From IMCC45349 sp047219225 (GTDB lineage: Bacteria; Bacteroidota; Bacteroidia; Flavobacteriales; Flavobacteriaceae), in contig NZ_CP178208.1 in assembly GCF_047219225.1 (NCBI RefSeq), positions 3,038,001 to 3,102,000 on the forward strand: a stretch of DNA of 64,000 nt. The letters run 5' to 3'. Position 1 is the stretch's first letter. Every line of letters begins with the position of its first letter. Positions 6,742 to 15,917 of the stretch are shown here, in pieces. The notes under the pieces were generated by a model that had not been told where the DNA came from, ran no database searches, and was given only the letters and a program-made list of their open reading frames with translations. Made by a program: the position numbers and the translations under genes.

Positions 6742-9492
6742 TTATAATTGTTTGTCTGCTTGTCTACGCTTGTCGTACTTAATATCTTTTAAGATGCTTG
6801 ATCTAATACCAATAAAGAAATTCCAAGAGCTACGAGAACTAAATGGTATCCAAGAAAAATTCATACGCCAACTTTGTAAATCACGTTCAAAACGTAGTTG
6901 TGTATACGTAATACCATTATTTTTCATGTCGTAACCAGAAGAAACACCAACTGTCCAACGTGGTGAAAACTCTATATCACCAGAAAACATTAATGAGTGC
7001 GATGATATTTCATTTTGTCTTCTTGAATTGGCATAGTTAACAGCATAGGCTAAACGCAAGCTCCATGGTATTTTATAGTTGTATAAATCGGTAGGCTTTT
7101 CGTCTGCTTTTTTATCATCAGAGTTTAATCTGCTATCTGCAAAATCTTGTGGTTTACCAAAAAGGTCATCGGCACGACCACCACTTCTTAGAGATTCATC
7201 ACGAGCACGCTGGTCTTCTGGATTACTACCTCCTTCAAAGCTATCACTAGATAGCGTATAGTTAACTGTAAGGTTAGCACTTGTTAATCTAAAAAGGCTT
7301 CCGCCATTATCAATATTAAACTTATCAATTTTGTTATTGTTGTTATCTAAAGCATAAGGGTCAAGTGTAGCTCCAAAATTTATATTCATTTTATCTTTTA
7401 GAATACTTGTACCTCCAGTTACTCTTACTGGACTCCAGTTTAAAGAATCTCCAGCAATATTATAAGCAGTAGAGAAGTTTAATGTTTTTAATAACATTAC
7501 TTTTTTAGGCTCTGTAGCAGTACTATCACTATCTCTTACTTTTGCTTCTAAGTTATTAGCAACCGAAATACCCAAAGAGCTAGAATATGTTTTACCAGGA
7601 GTTCCAAAAAGAAAATCTTCAAAGCGTGTGTATTCTACATCTCCAACTGGATCTCCATTAACGTCAGTTTCTTCATAAGTGTCGTAATATTTATCAAACG
7701 ACGGATTGATATTATAACTTATGGATGGTCTCATAACATGCCTAATAGCTTGTATGCTTTTATCTTCTCCAAAGTTAAACATACCATAAAGCGTAGTTCC
7801 AAGACTAGCACTAAAGTTGTATGTTCTAAAAGCATCAAATCCTTGTCTTACAGTTTCAACTTCTTCCTGCTGACTCTGATCCCATTGTTTTTTTATAGTT
7901 TTTAAAGTCCAATTTTCTTGAAAATTAGCGCTTGTACTCACACTAAAATATTTGGCAACTTTAAAGTTGGTACTAATAGGAATACTGTGTTGCATGCCTA
8001 TTTTAGCATCATCAAACATTTCTTTTTTAAAGAATAAAGAATCGGTTGTTTGAATTCTGTTTTCTCCTCTTACGTTATACTGAAAGTTTATATTTTGAAT
8101 AAATCCTTTTTTACTACCAATTTTTGGTGCAAAAGGAAATACACGACCAACACTTCCTTGAAACGTTGGTAATGTCATGTTTATAGACTCTGTATTGGTG
8201 TTTTGAGAGTGTGTTGCTGTTAGACTTACATTAACTTGTGGCTCACCTTGAAACGTTTTAGAGTACGAAACAGAAGACGATAAGGTGTTATTTAAAAAGT
8301 TAGATGAGTTTAATTGGTTAATAGATTGTTGGTAATACGTACTACTACCTAAGTTTACCGAAGCCGAAAAACGCGAATTAGGATTAGCTTTGGCATCTTG
8401 ACTATGACTCCATCTTATATTGTAAACCGAACTTTTTGAATAATCGGGAAAACCTCGTTCACTATTTATCAAGTTTTCATATCTAAAACTAAAGTTACCT
8501 CTAAACCTATAGCGTTTTGCATAATTACTTTCTGCTCTAAAACCATAACTACCATTAGTATAGTAATCACCTAGAAGTGCTAAATCTAAATAATCGTTAA
8601 TAGCAAAGTAATAACCACCATTTTGGATAAAGTAACCTCGATCGTTTTGCTCTCCAAATGAAGGGAAAATGACACCAGAAGTACGCGATTTAGTTAAAGG
8701 AAAATATGCAAATGGTAACCCAATAGGAGTAGGTACATCTGCAATAAACATATTTGTTAATCCAGTTACAACCTTTTTGTTAGGTACTATTTTCGCTTTA
8801 CGTAACAAGAAATAGTATTCTGGATTTTCATGGTCTTCAGAAGTGGTAAACTTTGCGCGATGTACAAAAATTACCGAATCATTTTCTTTCTTAGTTAATG
8901 GAGATATAATAATACCTCCTTGTTGTTCGGTTTTAGAATTCCAAACTAAAGCCTTTTGGGTTTTAGTGTTAAAAGCAATTGAATCTGGTTCAATAACATT
9001 ATTACCTTCTTTAAAAACAGGTGCTTGACTATAGTTACCTAAAGAATCTTTTAATCTACCAGCATGTATAATGTCATTAGCATAATCTATAACAATAATA
9101 CCAGCATTTATCTGCATATTTTGATAAATAACTTCTGCTTCGTTATAGAGGTAAATTTTTTGTTCGTTTTGGTTAATAGAAGTGTAATCTGTAGCACTAT
9201 ACTTTACAATACCTTCAAGTAAATTTTTCTTTTTTGGAAGACTGTCATTTGTAATAGAATCTTGTTCCTTACCAACAATAGGCTTATTTAAAAGAGATTT
9301 TACATTAACAGTTACGGAATCATTAGTTTTTTCTGATTTAGCTACTGGTTCCTTTTTTGGTAATTCTTGAGAATAGCCAAAAGTGTTTATAAACACTGTA
9401 AAACTTACAGCAAAAAGTATTTGAAAGATGTTTGTTCGCAACGCTTTTAGATGTATTTTTGTAAAAGTATGGCTCGGTTTTTGAATTGCCAA
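6742..9492 (-). CDS. lptD: Outer-membrane LPS assembly protein, LptD/OstA-like
   Basis: This 916-residue protein has an N-terminal hydrophobic export signal (about residues 22-40). It then has an OstA-like domain (QKIYLYNEAEVIYQNMQINA, VIDYAND) and a long C-terminal part of amphipathic strands with many aromatic ends, as expected for a beta-barrel. In Gram-negative bacteria LptD places lipopolysaccharide in the outer leaflet. Bacteroidota versions are this long and only distantly like E. coli LptD. There is no upstream ATG in frame. The TTG at 9492 lies inside a TAACTTTG -7-like box, so a later start, such as the TTG at 9441 giving MRTNIFQILFAV, is possible. It heads a minus-strand pair with ridA. 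Confidence 0.88.
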   Translation of the reverse strand: MAIQKPSHTFTKIHLKALRTNIFQILFAVSFTVFINTFGYSQELPKKEPVAKSEKTNDSVTVNVKSLLNKPIVGKEQDSITNDSLPKKKNLLEGIVKYSATDYTSINQNEQKIYLYNEAEVIYQNMQINAGIIVIDYANDIIHAGRLKDSLGNYSQAPVFKEGNNVIEPDSIAFNTKTQKALVWNSKTEQQGGIIISPLTKKENDSVIFVHRAKFTTSEDHENPEYYFLLRKAKIVPNKKVVTGLTNMFIADVPTPIGLPFAYFPLTKSRTSGVIFPSFGEQNDRGYFIQNGGYYFAINDYLDLALLGDYYTNGSYGFRAESNYAKRYRFRGNFSFRYENLINSERGFPDYSKSSVYNIRWSHSQDAKANPNSRFSASVNLGSSTYYQQSINQLNSSNFLNNTLSSSVSYSKTFQGEPQVNVSLTATHSQNTNTESINMTLPTFQGSVGRVFPFAPKIGSKKGFIQNINFQYNVRGENRIQTTDSLFFKKEMFDDAKIGMQHSIPISTNFKVAKYFSVSTSANFQENWTLKTIKKQWDQSQQEEVETVRQGFDAFRTYNFSASLGTTLYGMFNFGEDKSIQAIRHVMRPSISYNINPSFDKYYDTYEETDVNGDPVGDVEYTRFEDFLFGTPGKTYSSSLGISVANNLEAKVRDSDSTATEPKKVMLLKTLNFSTAYNIAGDSLNWSPVRVTGGTSILKDKMNINFGATLDPYALDNNNNKIDKFNIDNGGSLFRLTSANLTVNYTLSSDSFEGGSNPEDQRARDESLRSGGRADDLFGKPQDFADSRLNSDDKKADEKPTDLYNYKIPWSLRLAYAVNYANSRRQNEISSHSLMFSGDIEFSPRWTVGVSSGYDMKNNGITYTQLRFERDLQSWRMNFSWIPFSSRSSWNFFIGIRSSILKDIKYDKRRQADKQL

Positions 9493-9497
9493 AGTTA
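9490..9497 (-). promoter_or_regulatory. Candidate -7 box overlapping the called lptD start
   Basis: The minus strand reads TAACTTTG, an exact TAnnTTTG match. Its last three bases are the TTG used as the most upstream lptD start. If this is the working promoter, translation must begin further downstream. Confidence 0.35.
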
Positions 9498-9580
9498 CAT
9501 ATATTTTTTTGTGATTATTTTTAATATTGAAAAAAATTAAAATTTAAAATAAACCGAGTATTAAAGCCGTTAAAGTCTCT

Positions 9581-10681
9581 ATGCAAACGAACATGAAATA
9601 CCTTTTATTATCCTTTATATTTTTATTAACATGCTTTTCTTATGCACAGCCTAAGAATAATAAGTTTGTAGTGGTCTTAGATGCTGGACATGGTGGTAAA
9701 GATCCTGGGAGACCAACTAGTTTTGATAAAGAAAAAAATGTAGCCTTAAAAATTGTTTTAAAGGTTGGTAAGGAGTTAGAAAAACACAAAGACATTAAAG
9801 TTATTTATACACGTAAAACTGATGTGTTTTTAGAATTGCACGAACGTGCTGCAATAGCTAATAAGGCTGATGCAGATTTGTTTGTGTCAGTACATTGTAA
9901 TGCACATGACTCTCAAGCTTATGGTACTGAAACATATGTATTAAGTGTTGGGAATACTGATAGGAATATGGCAGTTGCTAAAGCAGAAAATGAAGTGATA
10001 TTTTATGAAGATGATTACGAAACGCATTATGAAGGTTTTGATCCTAATTCTCCAGAATCGTTAATTGGTCTTACTTTAATGCAAGAAGATTATGTTGAAC
10101 AAAGTATTTGGTTGGCACGTCAAGTAGAGAACAATTTTTCACAAAATCTAAAACGAAAAAGTAGAGGTGTAAAGCAAATTAGTTTATGGGTGATGCATAA
10201 TACTTATATGCCTAGTGTGCTTATAGAAGCTGGGTTTTTAACTAATAGAACAGAAGGGAAGTACTTGAGTTCTAATAAAGGTCAACAGCAAATTTCAGGA
10301 GAAATAGTGAAAGCTCTTTTAGACTATAAAGAAAAATGGTTATCATCTACAGAAGAAATTGTAAAGGGTATTGAAGAAAATGAAGAAGTAGAAACATCAC
10401 ATGAAGAAATATATCCTGAAATAACCTTTAAAGTACAAATAGCTGCCAGTTCAAGAAAGTTGGCTCCTAAGTCATATAATTTTAGTGGTTTAACTCAAAT
10501 ATCAAGAGTTAAAGTTGGTGATTTGTACAAATACTTCCATGGAGAAACTTCTAGCTATACAGAAATTAAATCTTTAAAATCTGAAGCTGTTAGTAAAGGC
10601 TATACATCATGTTTTATTGTAGCTTATAAAAACGGTGAAAAAATTAGTGTTACTGAGGCGTTAAAAACTCCTTCAAATTAG
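9581..10681 (+). CDS. N-acetylmuramoyl-L-alanine amidase (Amidase_3) with SPOR-like tail
   Basis: A signal peptide (MKYLLLSFIFLLTCFSYAQ, starting at the second Met) is followed by a zinc amidase domain: VLDAGHGGKDPG with the first zinc ligand, a LHERAAIANKADADLFVSVH segment with another histidine, and VLIEAGFLTN with the catalytic Glu. The family cleaves the amide bond between muramic acid and L-alanine during septum splitting and wall turnover. Residues about 280-360 (TFKVQIAASS, then VGDLYKYFHGETSSYTEIKS) look like a SPOR peptidoglycan-binding domain. It is divergent from lptD and first in a plus-strand run with mlaD. Confidence 0.93.
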   Translation: MQTNMKYLLLSFIFLLTCFSYAQPKNNKFVVVLDAGHGGKDPGRPTSFDKEKNVALKIVLKVGKELEKHKDIKVIYTRKTDVFLELHERAAIANKADADLFVSVHCNAHDSQAYGTETYVLSVGNTDRNMAVAKAENEVIFYEDDYETHYEGFDPNSPESLIGLTLMQEDYVEQSIWLARQVENNFSQNLKRKSRGVKQISLWVMHNTYMPSVLIEAGFLTNRTEGKYLSSNKGQQQISGEIVKALLDYKEKWLSSTEEIVKGIEENEEVETSHEEIYPEITFKVQIAASSRKLAPKSYNFSGLTQISRVKVGDLYKYFHGETSSYTEIKSLKSEAVSKGYTSCFIVAYKNGEKISVTEALKTPSN

Positions 10682-10705
10682 ATGTGTTTGTTTTAAATAA
10701 ATTGC

Positions 10706-10713
10706 TAATTTTG
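10706..10713 (+). promoter_or_regulatory. Predicted -7 box upstream of the MlaD-type gene
   Basis: TAATTTTG matches TAnnTTTG exactly and ends 22 bases before the TTG start of the MCE gene. This suggests a promoter internal to the amidase/MCE run. No well-placed -33 box was found. Confidence 0.4.
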
Positions 10714-10735
10714 TTAACAATAAAACACACTCACT

Positions 10736-11698
10736 TTGAAAATATCTAGAGAAGTAAAAACTGCAATACTAGTCATTTCTGGTATTATCTTATTTATATA
10801 CATTTTTAATTACTTAAAAGGTGAAAACTTATTAGACTCTTCTAAAAAAGTTTATGCTGTTTATGATAACGTTGAAGGACTAGCAACATCTTCTCCAGTA
10901 ACAATTAATGGACATGCTATTGGTAAAGTTCAAGAAATAAATTTTACCGATGATGGTTCTGCAAAACTAAAAGTTTTATTGCTTATTGATAGTGATTTTG
11001 AGTTTTCAAAAAATAGTAAGGCAGAATTGTATGAAGCTGGATTAATAGGAGGAAAGGCGATTGCTATTATTCCTGCTTTTGATGGAGCCGAAAATGCAAA
11101 GTCTGGAGATATACTTGAAGGTACTGTAAAAGCTGGTTTAAGTGAATTAGTAAATAAAAAACTAACACCACTTCAGGAAAAAATTGAAACTATGATGGTT
11201 AGTGCTGACTCGTTACTAACAAACATAAATAGTGTTTTTGACACAAAAACTAAGGCTAACCTACAAGAAGGAATATCTGGCTTAAATGAAATTATAGCTA
11301 ATTTTAAAGAAACTTCGAAATCTATTGATAGAATAGTACTTGTAAATGAAGATAAACTTAATTCAACTTTAGCAAATGTTGATGATATTTCTGGAGATTT
11401 ATCAGTAATAACAGATTCTATAGCTAGCGCAAATCTTGGTCAAACTATTAAGGAATTACAGTCAACTATATCTAACTTTGATAGTGTGCTTGCTAGTATT
11501 GAAAACGGAGAGGGTTCTGTAGGTAAACTGTTAAAAGATGAAGGCTTATATAATAATTTAGAAGGAGCTTCTAAACAATTAGAGCAATTACTTCAAGATA
11601 TGAAACTTAACCCTAAGCGTTATGTGCATTTTTCATTGTTTGGCAAGAAGGCAAAGCAATATGATGCTGAGGGTAATGAGATAAAAGAAAAAAACTAA
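10736..11698 (+). CDS. MlaD family (MCE domain) lipid-transport protein
   Basis: The protein starts at TTG with a single membrane anchor (about residues 8-28). An MCE domain follows: YAVYDNVEGLATSSPVTING, HAIGKVQEINF, and AGLIGGKAIAIIPAFDGAEN, which is the classical GLIGGxxI end of the domain. The C-terminal half is helical and probably coiled coil (NSVFDTKTKANLQEGISGL). MCE proteins form periplasmic rings that carry phospholipids between the membranes. The permease and ATPase are not in this window. It is 54 bases after the amidase gene and 15 before the Fe-S gene, so operon membership is likely. Confidence 0.9.
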   Translation: MKISREVKTAILVISGIILFIYIFNYLKGENLLDSSKKVYAVYDNVEGLATSSPVTINGHAIGKVQEINFTDDGSAKLKVLLLIDSDFEFSKNSKAELYEAGLIGGKAIAIIPAFDGAENAKSGDILEGTVKAGLSELVNKKLTPLQEKIETMMVSADSLLTNINSVFDTKTKANLQEGISGLNEIIANFKETSKSIDRIVLVNEDKLNSTLANVDDISGDLSVITDSIASANLGQTIKELQSTISNFDSVLASIENGEGSVGKLLKDEGLYNNLEGASKQLEQLLQDMKLNPKRYVHFSLFGKKAKQYDAEGNEIKEKN

Positions 11699-11713
11699 TT
11701 AACTAACCAAAAT

Positions 11714-13027
11714 ATGAGCTATTTACCAAACATACTTTTTGCAATTGCATTAATAATAGGTATTGGATATTTTGTAAAGAATATAAAAACGCTTAAGCGT
11801 AATATTAAACTAGGAAAAGATGTTGATGTAAGCGATAATAAATCATTACGCTGGAAAAACATGACGAGAATTGCCTTAGGACAAGGTAAAATGACACGTC
11901 GTCCAGTTGCTGGAATACTTCACATTATCGTGTACGTTGGGTTTGTGATTATAAACATTGAAGTACTTGAAATTGTTATCGATGGACTTTTTGGTACACA
12001 TCGTATTTTTTCTGAGTTATTACCACAATCAATTTATGGACTGTTAATAGGTTCTTTTGAAGTATTAGCAGCATTAGTGTTTGTTTCAGTAATTATTTTC
12101 TGGATTCGCAGAAATATTATCAAATTAAAGCGTTTTTGGAGTTCAGAAATGACAAGTTGGCCAAAAAATGATGGTAACTTCATTTTATATTTTGAAATGG
12201 TGTTAATGTCGTTATTCTTAATAATGAATGCAACCGATTTACATTTTCAAGCAATGGAATCAGGTAATGTTATCAGTCAGTTCATAGCACCTTGGTTTGG
12301 TGGTATGGCTGAACCAACATTACATATTATAGAGCGTTCTGCTTGGTGGATTCATATATTAGGTATTTTAGTATTCTTAAACTATTTATATTACTCTAAG
12401 CATCTTCATATTTTATTAGCATTTCCAAATACATATTATGGAAGCGTAAAGCCTAAAGGAGAGCTAGATAACCTTGAAGCAGTTACTAAAGAAGTAATGT
12501 TAATGATGGATCCTAATGCAGATCCATTTGCTGCACCAGCAGAAGGTGCTGAAGATGAAGTCCCAGAAAAGTTTGGAGCTAGTGATGTACAAGATTTAAA
12601 TTGGGTGCAATTACTTAATGCTTATACTTGTACTGAGTGTGGACGTTGTACATCTTCATGTCCAGCTAATTTAACAGGAAAAAAGTTATCGCCTCGTAAG
12701 ATTATGATGGATACTCGTGATCGTTTAGAGGAGGTAGGTAAAAATATCGATGCTAATAAAGGTAAGTTTGTTGATGATGGAAAACAATTATTAGGTGATT
12801 ACATTACAGCTGAAGAGCTTTGGGCTTGTACAACATGTAATGCATGTGTAGAAGAGTGTCCTGTAAGCATAAGTCCTTTATCAATAATTATGGATATGAG
12901 AAGGTATTTAGTAATGGAACAGTCAGCTGCTCCAACCGAGCTAAATAACATGATGTCAAATATTGAGAATAATGGTGCTCCATGGCCATATAACCAAATG
13001 GATAGATTAAATTGGAAAGACGAATAG
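11714..13027 (+). CDS. Membrane (Fe-S)-binding protein, heterodisulfide-reductase-like
   Basis: The N-terminal about 240 residues contain five or so membrane helices. The soluble C-terminus has two 4Fe-4S motifs, CTECGRCTSSCP near residue 306 and CTTCNACVEECP near residue 372. This layout resembles the membrane plus ferredoxin subunit of HdrDE/GlpC-like or DsrMK-like electron-transfer complexes. Its probable partner is the CCG-domain protein encoded at 13532, with a HAD gene between them. It probably passes electrons between a membrane carrier and an unknown cytoplasmic acceptor; the physiological substrate is not known to me. The ATG and spacing are clear. Confidence 0.88.
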   Translation: MSYLPNILFAIALIIGIGYFVKNIKTLKRNIKLGKDVDVSDNKSLRWKNMTRIALGQGKMTRRPVAGILHIIVYVGFVIINIEVLEIVIDGLFGTHRIFSELLPQSIYGLLIGSFEVLAALVFVSVIIFWIRRNIIKLKRFWSSEMTSWPKNDGNFILYFEMVLMSLFLIMNATDLHFQAMESGNVISQFIAPWFGGMAEPTLHIIERSAWWIHILGILVFLNYLYYSKHLHILLAFPNTYYGSVKPKGELDNLEAVTKEVMLMMDPNADPFAAPAEGAEDEVPEKFGASDVQDLNWVQLLNAYTCTECGRCTSSCPANLTGKKLSPRKIMMDTRDRLEEVGKNIDANKGKFVDDGKQLLGDYITAEELWACTTCNACVEECPVSISPLSIIMDMRRYLVMEQSAAPTELNNMMSNIENNGAPWPYNQMDRLNWKDE

Positions 13028-13072
13028 TACTAGTCAAATTTTTTAACTAATATTAATATACGCTGAGTTGAA

Positions 13073-13519
13073 ATGAAAAGAGAAGAAGCAGATAAATTAT
13101 TGCATGAAAAAGTAGAAAAGGGAGAAAAGATAAGCCCAGTATTGCCAGAAGGAGTTAAAAACTACTTAATAGATATTGATGGTACTATTGGAGAAGACAT
13201 CCCAAATGAAGAACCAGAGCGTATGTTAACAGCCGAAGTGTATCCTGATGCATTAAAAACTTGTAATGGTTGGTATGATGAAGGACATATGATTTGTTTT
13301 TTTACCTCTAGAACTGAAGATCATAGAGAATACACCGAGATTTGGCTTAAAAAACATGGATTTAAATACCATAGTTTATTAATGGGAAAACCAAGAGGTG
13401 GTAACTACCATTGGATAGATAACCATTTGGTAAAAGCAACGCGCTATAATGGTAAATTTACTAACCTAGTAGAAAAAGAAGTAACTATCGAAGTGTTTGA
13501 CGATGGTAAACACGATTAA
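13073..13519 (+). CDS. HAD-superfamily-like protein
   Basis: The 148-residue protein contains a HAD motif I, LIDIDGTIGEDI (about residues 32-43), with the nucleophilic Asp. A motif II-like F-F-T-S-R-T segment follows, and then WIDNHLVKATRYNG. It is probably a small phosphatase of unknown substrate. Homologues in Flavobacteriaceae are sometimes labelled phosphoheptose isomerase, which I cannot support from these motifs. It sits between the two Fe-S genes with 45- and 12-base gaps, so it is most likely co-expressed with the electron-transfer pair. Confidence 0.75.
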   Translation: MKREEADKLLHEKVEKGEKISPVLPEGVKNYLIDIDGTIGEDIPNEEPERMLTAEVYPDALKTCNGWYDEGHMICFFTSRTEDHREYTEIWLKKHGFKYHSLLMGKPRGGNYHWIDNHLVKATRYNGKFTNLVEKEVTIEVFDDGKHD

Positions 13520-13531
13520 TCATATATAATT

Positions 13532-14317
13532 ATGAGTGAAGCATTAAAAGTGCCAACTATGGCAGATTGTATGGCAGAAGAGAGACAACCAGAAATTTTA
13601 TTTTGGGTTGGATCTGCTGGAAGTTATGATGATAGAGCAAAAAAAATAACAAAGGCTTTTGTTAAAATATTAAACAAAGCTAACGTTGATTTTGCAGTTT
13701 TAGGTACAGAAGAAAGCTGTACTGGAGATGCTGCAAAACGCGCAGGAAATGAGTTTTTATTTCAAATGCAAGCAGTAACAAATATTGAAATATTAAATGC
13801 TTATGAAGTTAAACGTATTGTTACAGCTTGTCCTCACTCATATAACACTATAAAAAATGAGTATCCTTCTTTAGGAGGAAACTACGAAGTATTACATCAC
13901 ACCCAGTTTCTAAAAGAACTAATTGATAGTAACCGATTAACTATTACTGATAGTGAATTAAATAAAAAAGTGGTTACTTTTCATGATCCTTGTTACTTAG
14001 GACGTGCAAATGAAGAGTTTGAATCACCACGTTTTATACTTAGTAAGTTAGGTGTAAACCTAAAAGAAATGAAGCGTAATAAACGTACAGCATTATGTTG
14101 TGGTGCTGGAGGTGCACAAATGTTTAAAGAACCTGAAAAAGGTGATAAAGATGTAAATGTACTTAGAACAGAAGACGCTTTAGAAACAAAACCTAATATA
14201 ATCGCTACAGGTTGTCCTTATTGTAATACTATGATGACAGATGGTATTAAGTTTAAGGGAAAAGAAGATGTAATAGAGGTATTGGATATTGCTGAATTAA
14301 TTGCTAAAGATTTGTAG
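13532..14317 (+). CDS. (Fe-S)-binding protein with two CCG domains
   Basis: The 261-residue protein contains two cysteine-rich CCG-type segments: VTACPHSYNTIKNEYP with FHDPCYLGR, and ALCCGAGGAQMF with ATGCPYCNTMM. These are the hallmarks of HdrB/GlpC/LutA-like subunits that bind a non-cubane iron-sulfur cluster. No membrane helix is present. It probably forms a complex with the membrane ferredoxin protein at 11714. Spacing of 12 bases after the HAD gene supports an operon. The redox substrate cannot be assigned. Confidence 0.88.
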   Translation: MSEALKVPTMADCMAEERQPEILFWVGSAGSYDDRAKKITKAFVKILNKANVDFAVLGTEESCTGDAAKRAGNEFLFQMQAVTNIEILNAYEVKRIVTACPHSYNTIKNEYPSLGGNYEVLHHTQFLKELIDSNRLTITDSELNKKVVTFHDPCYLGRANEEFESPRFILSKLGVNLKEMKRNKRTALCCGAGGAQMFKEPEKGDKDVNVLRTEDALETKPNIIATGCPYCNTMMTDGIKFKGKEDVIEVLDIAELIAKDL

Positions 14318-14322
14318 TATTA

Positions 14323-15408
14323 ATGAATAAAATTACACTAACTTCTTTAGTTGCAGTTATATTTTTCAACATTCTTAATGCGCAATCAAAGCCAAACCAT
14401 GAGGTGTTGAAAAACCACATTGAAACAAATCATTTATTTGGAGATTCATTAAAAATCCCTGCGTATTCAAATGATGATTTTGGATTCATAGATAAAGGCA
14501 TATACTTTATTAAAAAAGGTGAAAAATGGGGTTTAGTTAATACTAAATCTAATAATCAATTAATTCCTTTTAAAATAGACTCTGTTCTTTCTATTAATAA
14601 CATGCAAAATAAGAGCTATCTGATAAAAAGAGATGGTAAATGGTCTTGTATTGCTTTCAATAAACAATTTAAGGCTCTAAAAAGTGATCCACAATATGCT
14701 ATAAGTCATTCATCACTAAAAGATTTCGGTTATAAAATAGATAAAAGAGAGTGGAAACGTTTTCAAGTTATTTTTAATGGAAAAAGAGGAATAATGAACA
14801 AAGCATTTGAGACTATTGTTCCTATTAAATATGACTTTATAAGAGATAAATACTTTGATTATAAAGAAGATAATCAAAGTAAATATTTTTATATAACTTT
14901 CAATAATGATAAAGTTGGTGTAATAACTCATAAAGTAACTATAGAGCCTACTCTTGATGATGTTGGTGTATATTATCCTGATTATATTGGTGATTTTGAT
15001 AATCTTAAACCATCTTATAAAAAGAAGGATTTAAAAGCACTATCAATGTTTTTTGATTTTGATTATAAATATTTTGGAACATTAGTGGATGGTAAAAGAG
15101 GAATAATGAGTTATGAAGGAAAAATACTTATGCCAAATTTATATGATGAAATGTATTGTGGGGAGTCTCATTTAAGAGAGTATGGTAGACTTTTTATAGT
15201 AAAGAAAAACGGATTATTCGGAATAGTGAATTTCAAAAATGAAGTTGTAATTCCTATTGAATATGACAAAGTAGAATATTTTGACACAAGTAAATATGGA
15301 ACATCATATATTTATATTGTTGAGAAAAATGGAAAATTTGGTCTTATTAATTCTTTGAATAAAACCGTAAGAGAGATTAATTACACAAGAAAAGAATTAG
15401 AGAATTAA
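14323..15408 (+). CDS. Secreted WG-repeat protein
   Basis: A signal peptide (MNKITLTSLVAVIFFNILNAQ) precedes several WG-type repeats with the pattern G-x-x-G-x-I/V-x-x-x-x: KKGEKWGLVNTKSNNQLIPF, KNGLFGIVNFKNEVVIPIEY and KNGKFGLINSLNKTVREINY. Two KRGIM repeats lie between them. WG repeats (PF14903) form beta-strand units in surface or periplasmic proteins of mostly unknown role. It starts five bases after the CCG gene, but its topic does not fit the redox genes around it, and it looks inserted in the run. Confidence 0.82.
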   Translation: MNKITLTSLVAVIFFNILNAQSKPNHEVLKNHIETNHLFGDSLKIPAYSNDDFGFIDKGIYFIKKGEKWGLVNTKSNNQLIPFKIDSVLSINNMQNKSYLIKRDGKWSCIAFNKQFKALKSDPQYAISHSSLKDFGYKIDKREWKRFQVIFNGKRGIMNKAFETIVPIKYDFIRDKYFDYKEDNQSKYFYITFNNDKVGVITHKVTIEPTLDDVGVYYPDYIGDFDNLKPSYKKKDLKALSMFFDFDYKYFGTLVDGKRGIMSYEGKILMPNLYDEMYCGESHLREYGRLFIVKKNGLFGIVNFKNEVVIPIEYDKVEYFDTSKYGTSYIYIVEKNGKFGLINSLNKTVREINYTRKELEN

Positions 15409-15430
15409 TCGTGATAATTAGAAATTGTTT

Positions 15431-15913
15431 ATGCTTGTAGATTTTAATACATTACCAGAAACATCTAGAGTTTGGATATACCAAGCTAACCGTTCATTAA
15501 CAGGAAATGAACAAGAAGAAATTAGTGCTAAACTAGATACATTTATCGAGAATTGGACCGCTCATGGAAGTGATTTACAAGCTGCTTATGAGCTTAAATA
15601 TAAGCGATTTATAGTTATTGGGTTAAATCAAAACTTGAATGCTGCTACAGGTTGTTCAATTGATGCTTCAGTTCACTTTATTATGCAATTAGAAAAAGAG
15701 TATAATATTGATTTAATGGATAAAATGAACGTTTCATATAAGCAAGGAGAGTTCATTGCATACAAGCCGTTAACTGAGTTTAAGAAAATGGCAAAGGACA
15801 GAGCCGTTTCTAAAAAAACAATTGTATTTAATAATTTAGTTGCTAATAAAGCAGAGTATCTAGAAAACTGGGAAGTGCCTGCAGAAGAAAGTTGGCATAA
15901 TAGATTTTTATAA
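15431..15913 (+). CDS. Conserved flavobacterial protein (often labelled ABC transporter ATPase)
   Basis: The ATG at 15431 gives a 160-residue protein beginning MLVDFNTLPETSRVWIYQ. It contains RSLTGNEQEEISAKLDTFIE and SIDASVHFIMQLEKEYNIDL. There is no Walker A or B motif, so the ATPase label seen on homologues is not supported. A Cys in T-G-C-S-I-D-A-S may be functional. It is cytoplasmic and ends in a Trp-rich tail. It belongs to the same plus-strand run as the Fe-S genes. A TTG six bases upstream is an alternative start. Confidence 0.75.
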   Translation: MLVDFNTLPETSRVWIYQANRSLTGNEQEEISAKLDTFIENWTAHGSDLQAAYELKYKRFIVIGLNQNLNAATGCSIDASVHFIMQLEKEYNIDLMDKMNVSYKQGEFIAYKPLTEFKKMAKDRAVSKKTIVFNNLVANKAEYLENWEVPAEESWHNRFL

Positions 15914-15917
15914 AAGA

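Noticed and set aside
6719..6934. Short plus-strand frame over the ridA/lptD junction
   Set aside because: It runs antisense to the end of lptD and has no support of its own.
15431..15913. ABC transporter ATPase function
   Set aside because: There is no Walker A, Walker B or ABC signature motif in the protein.
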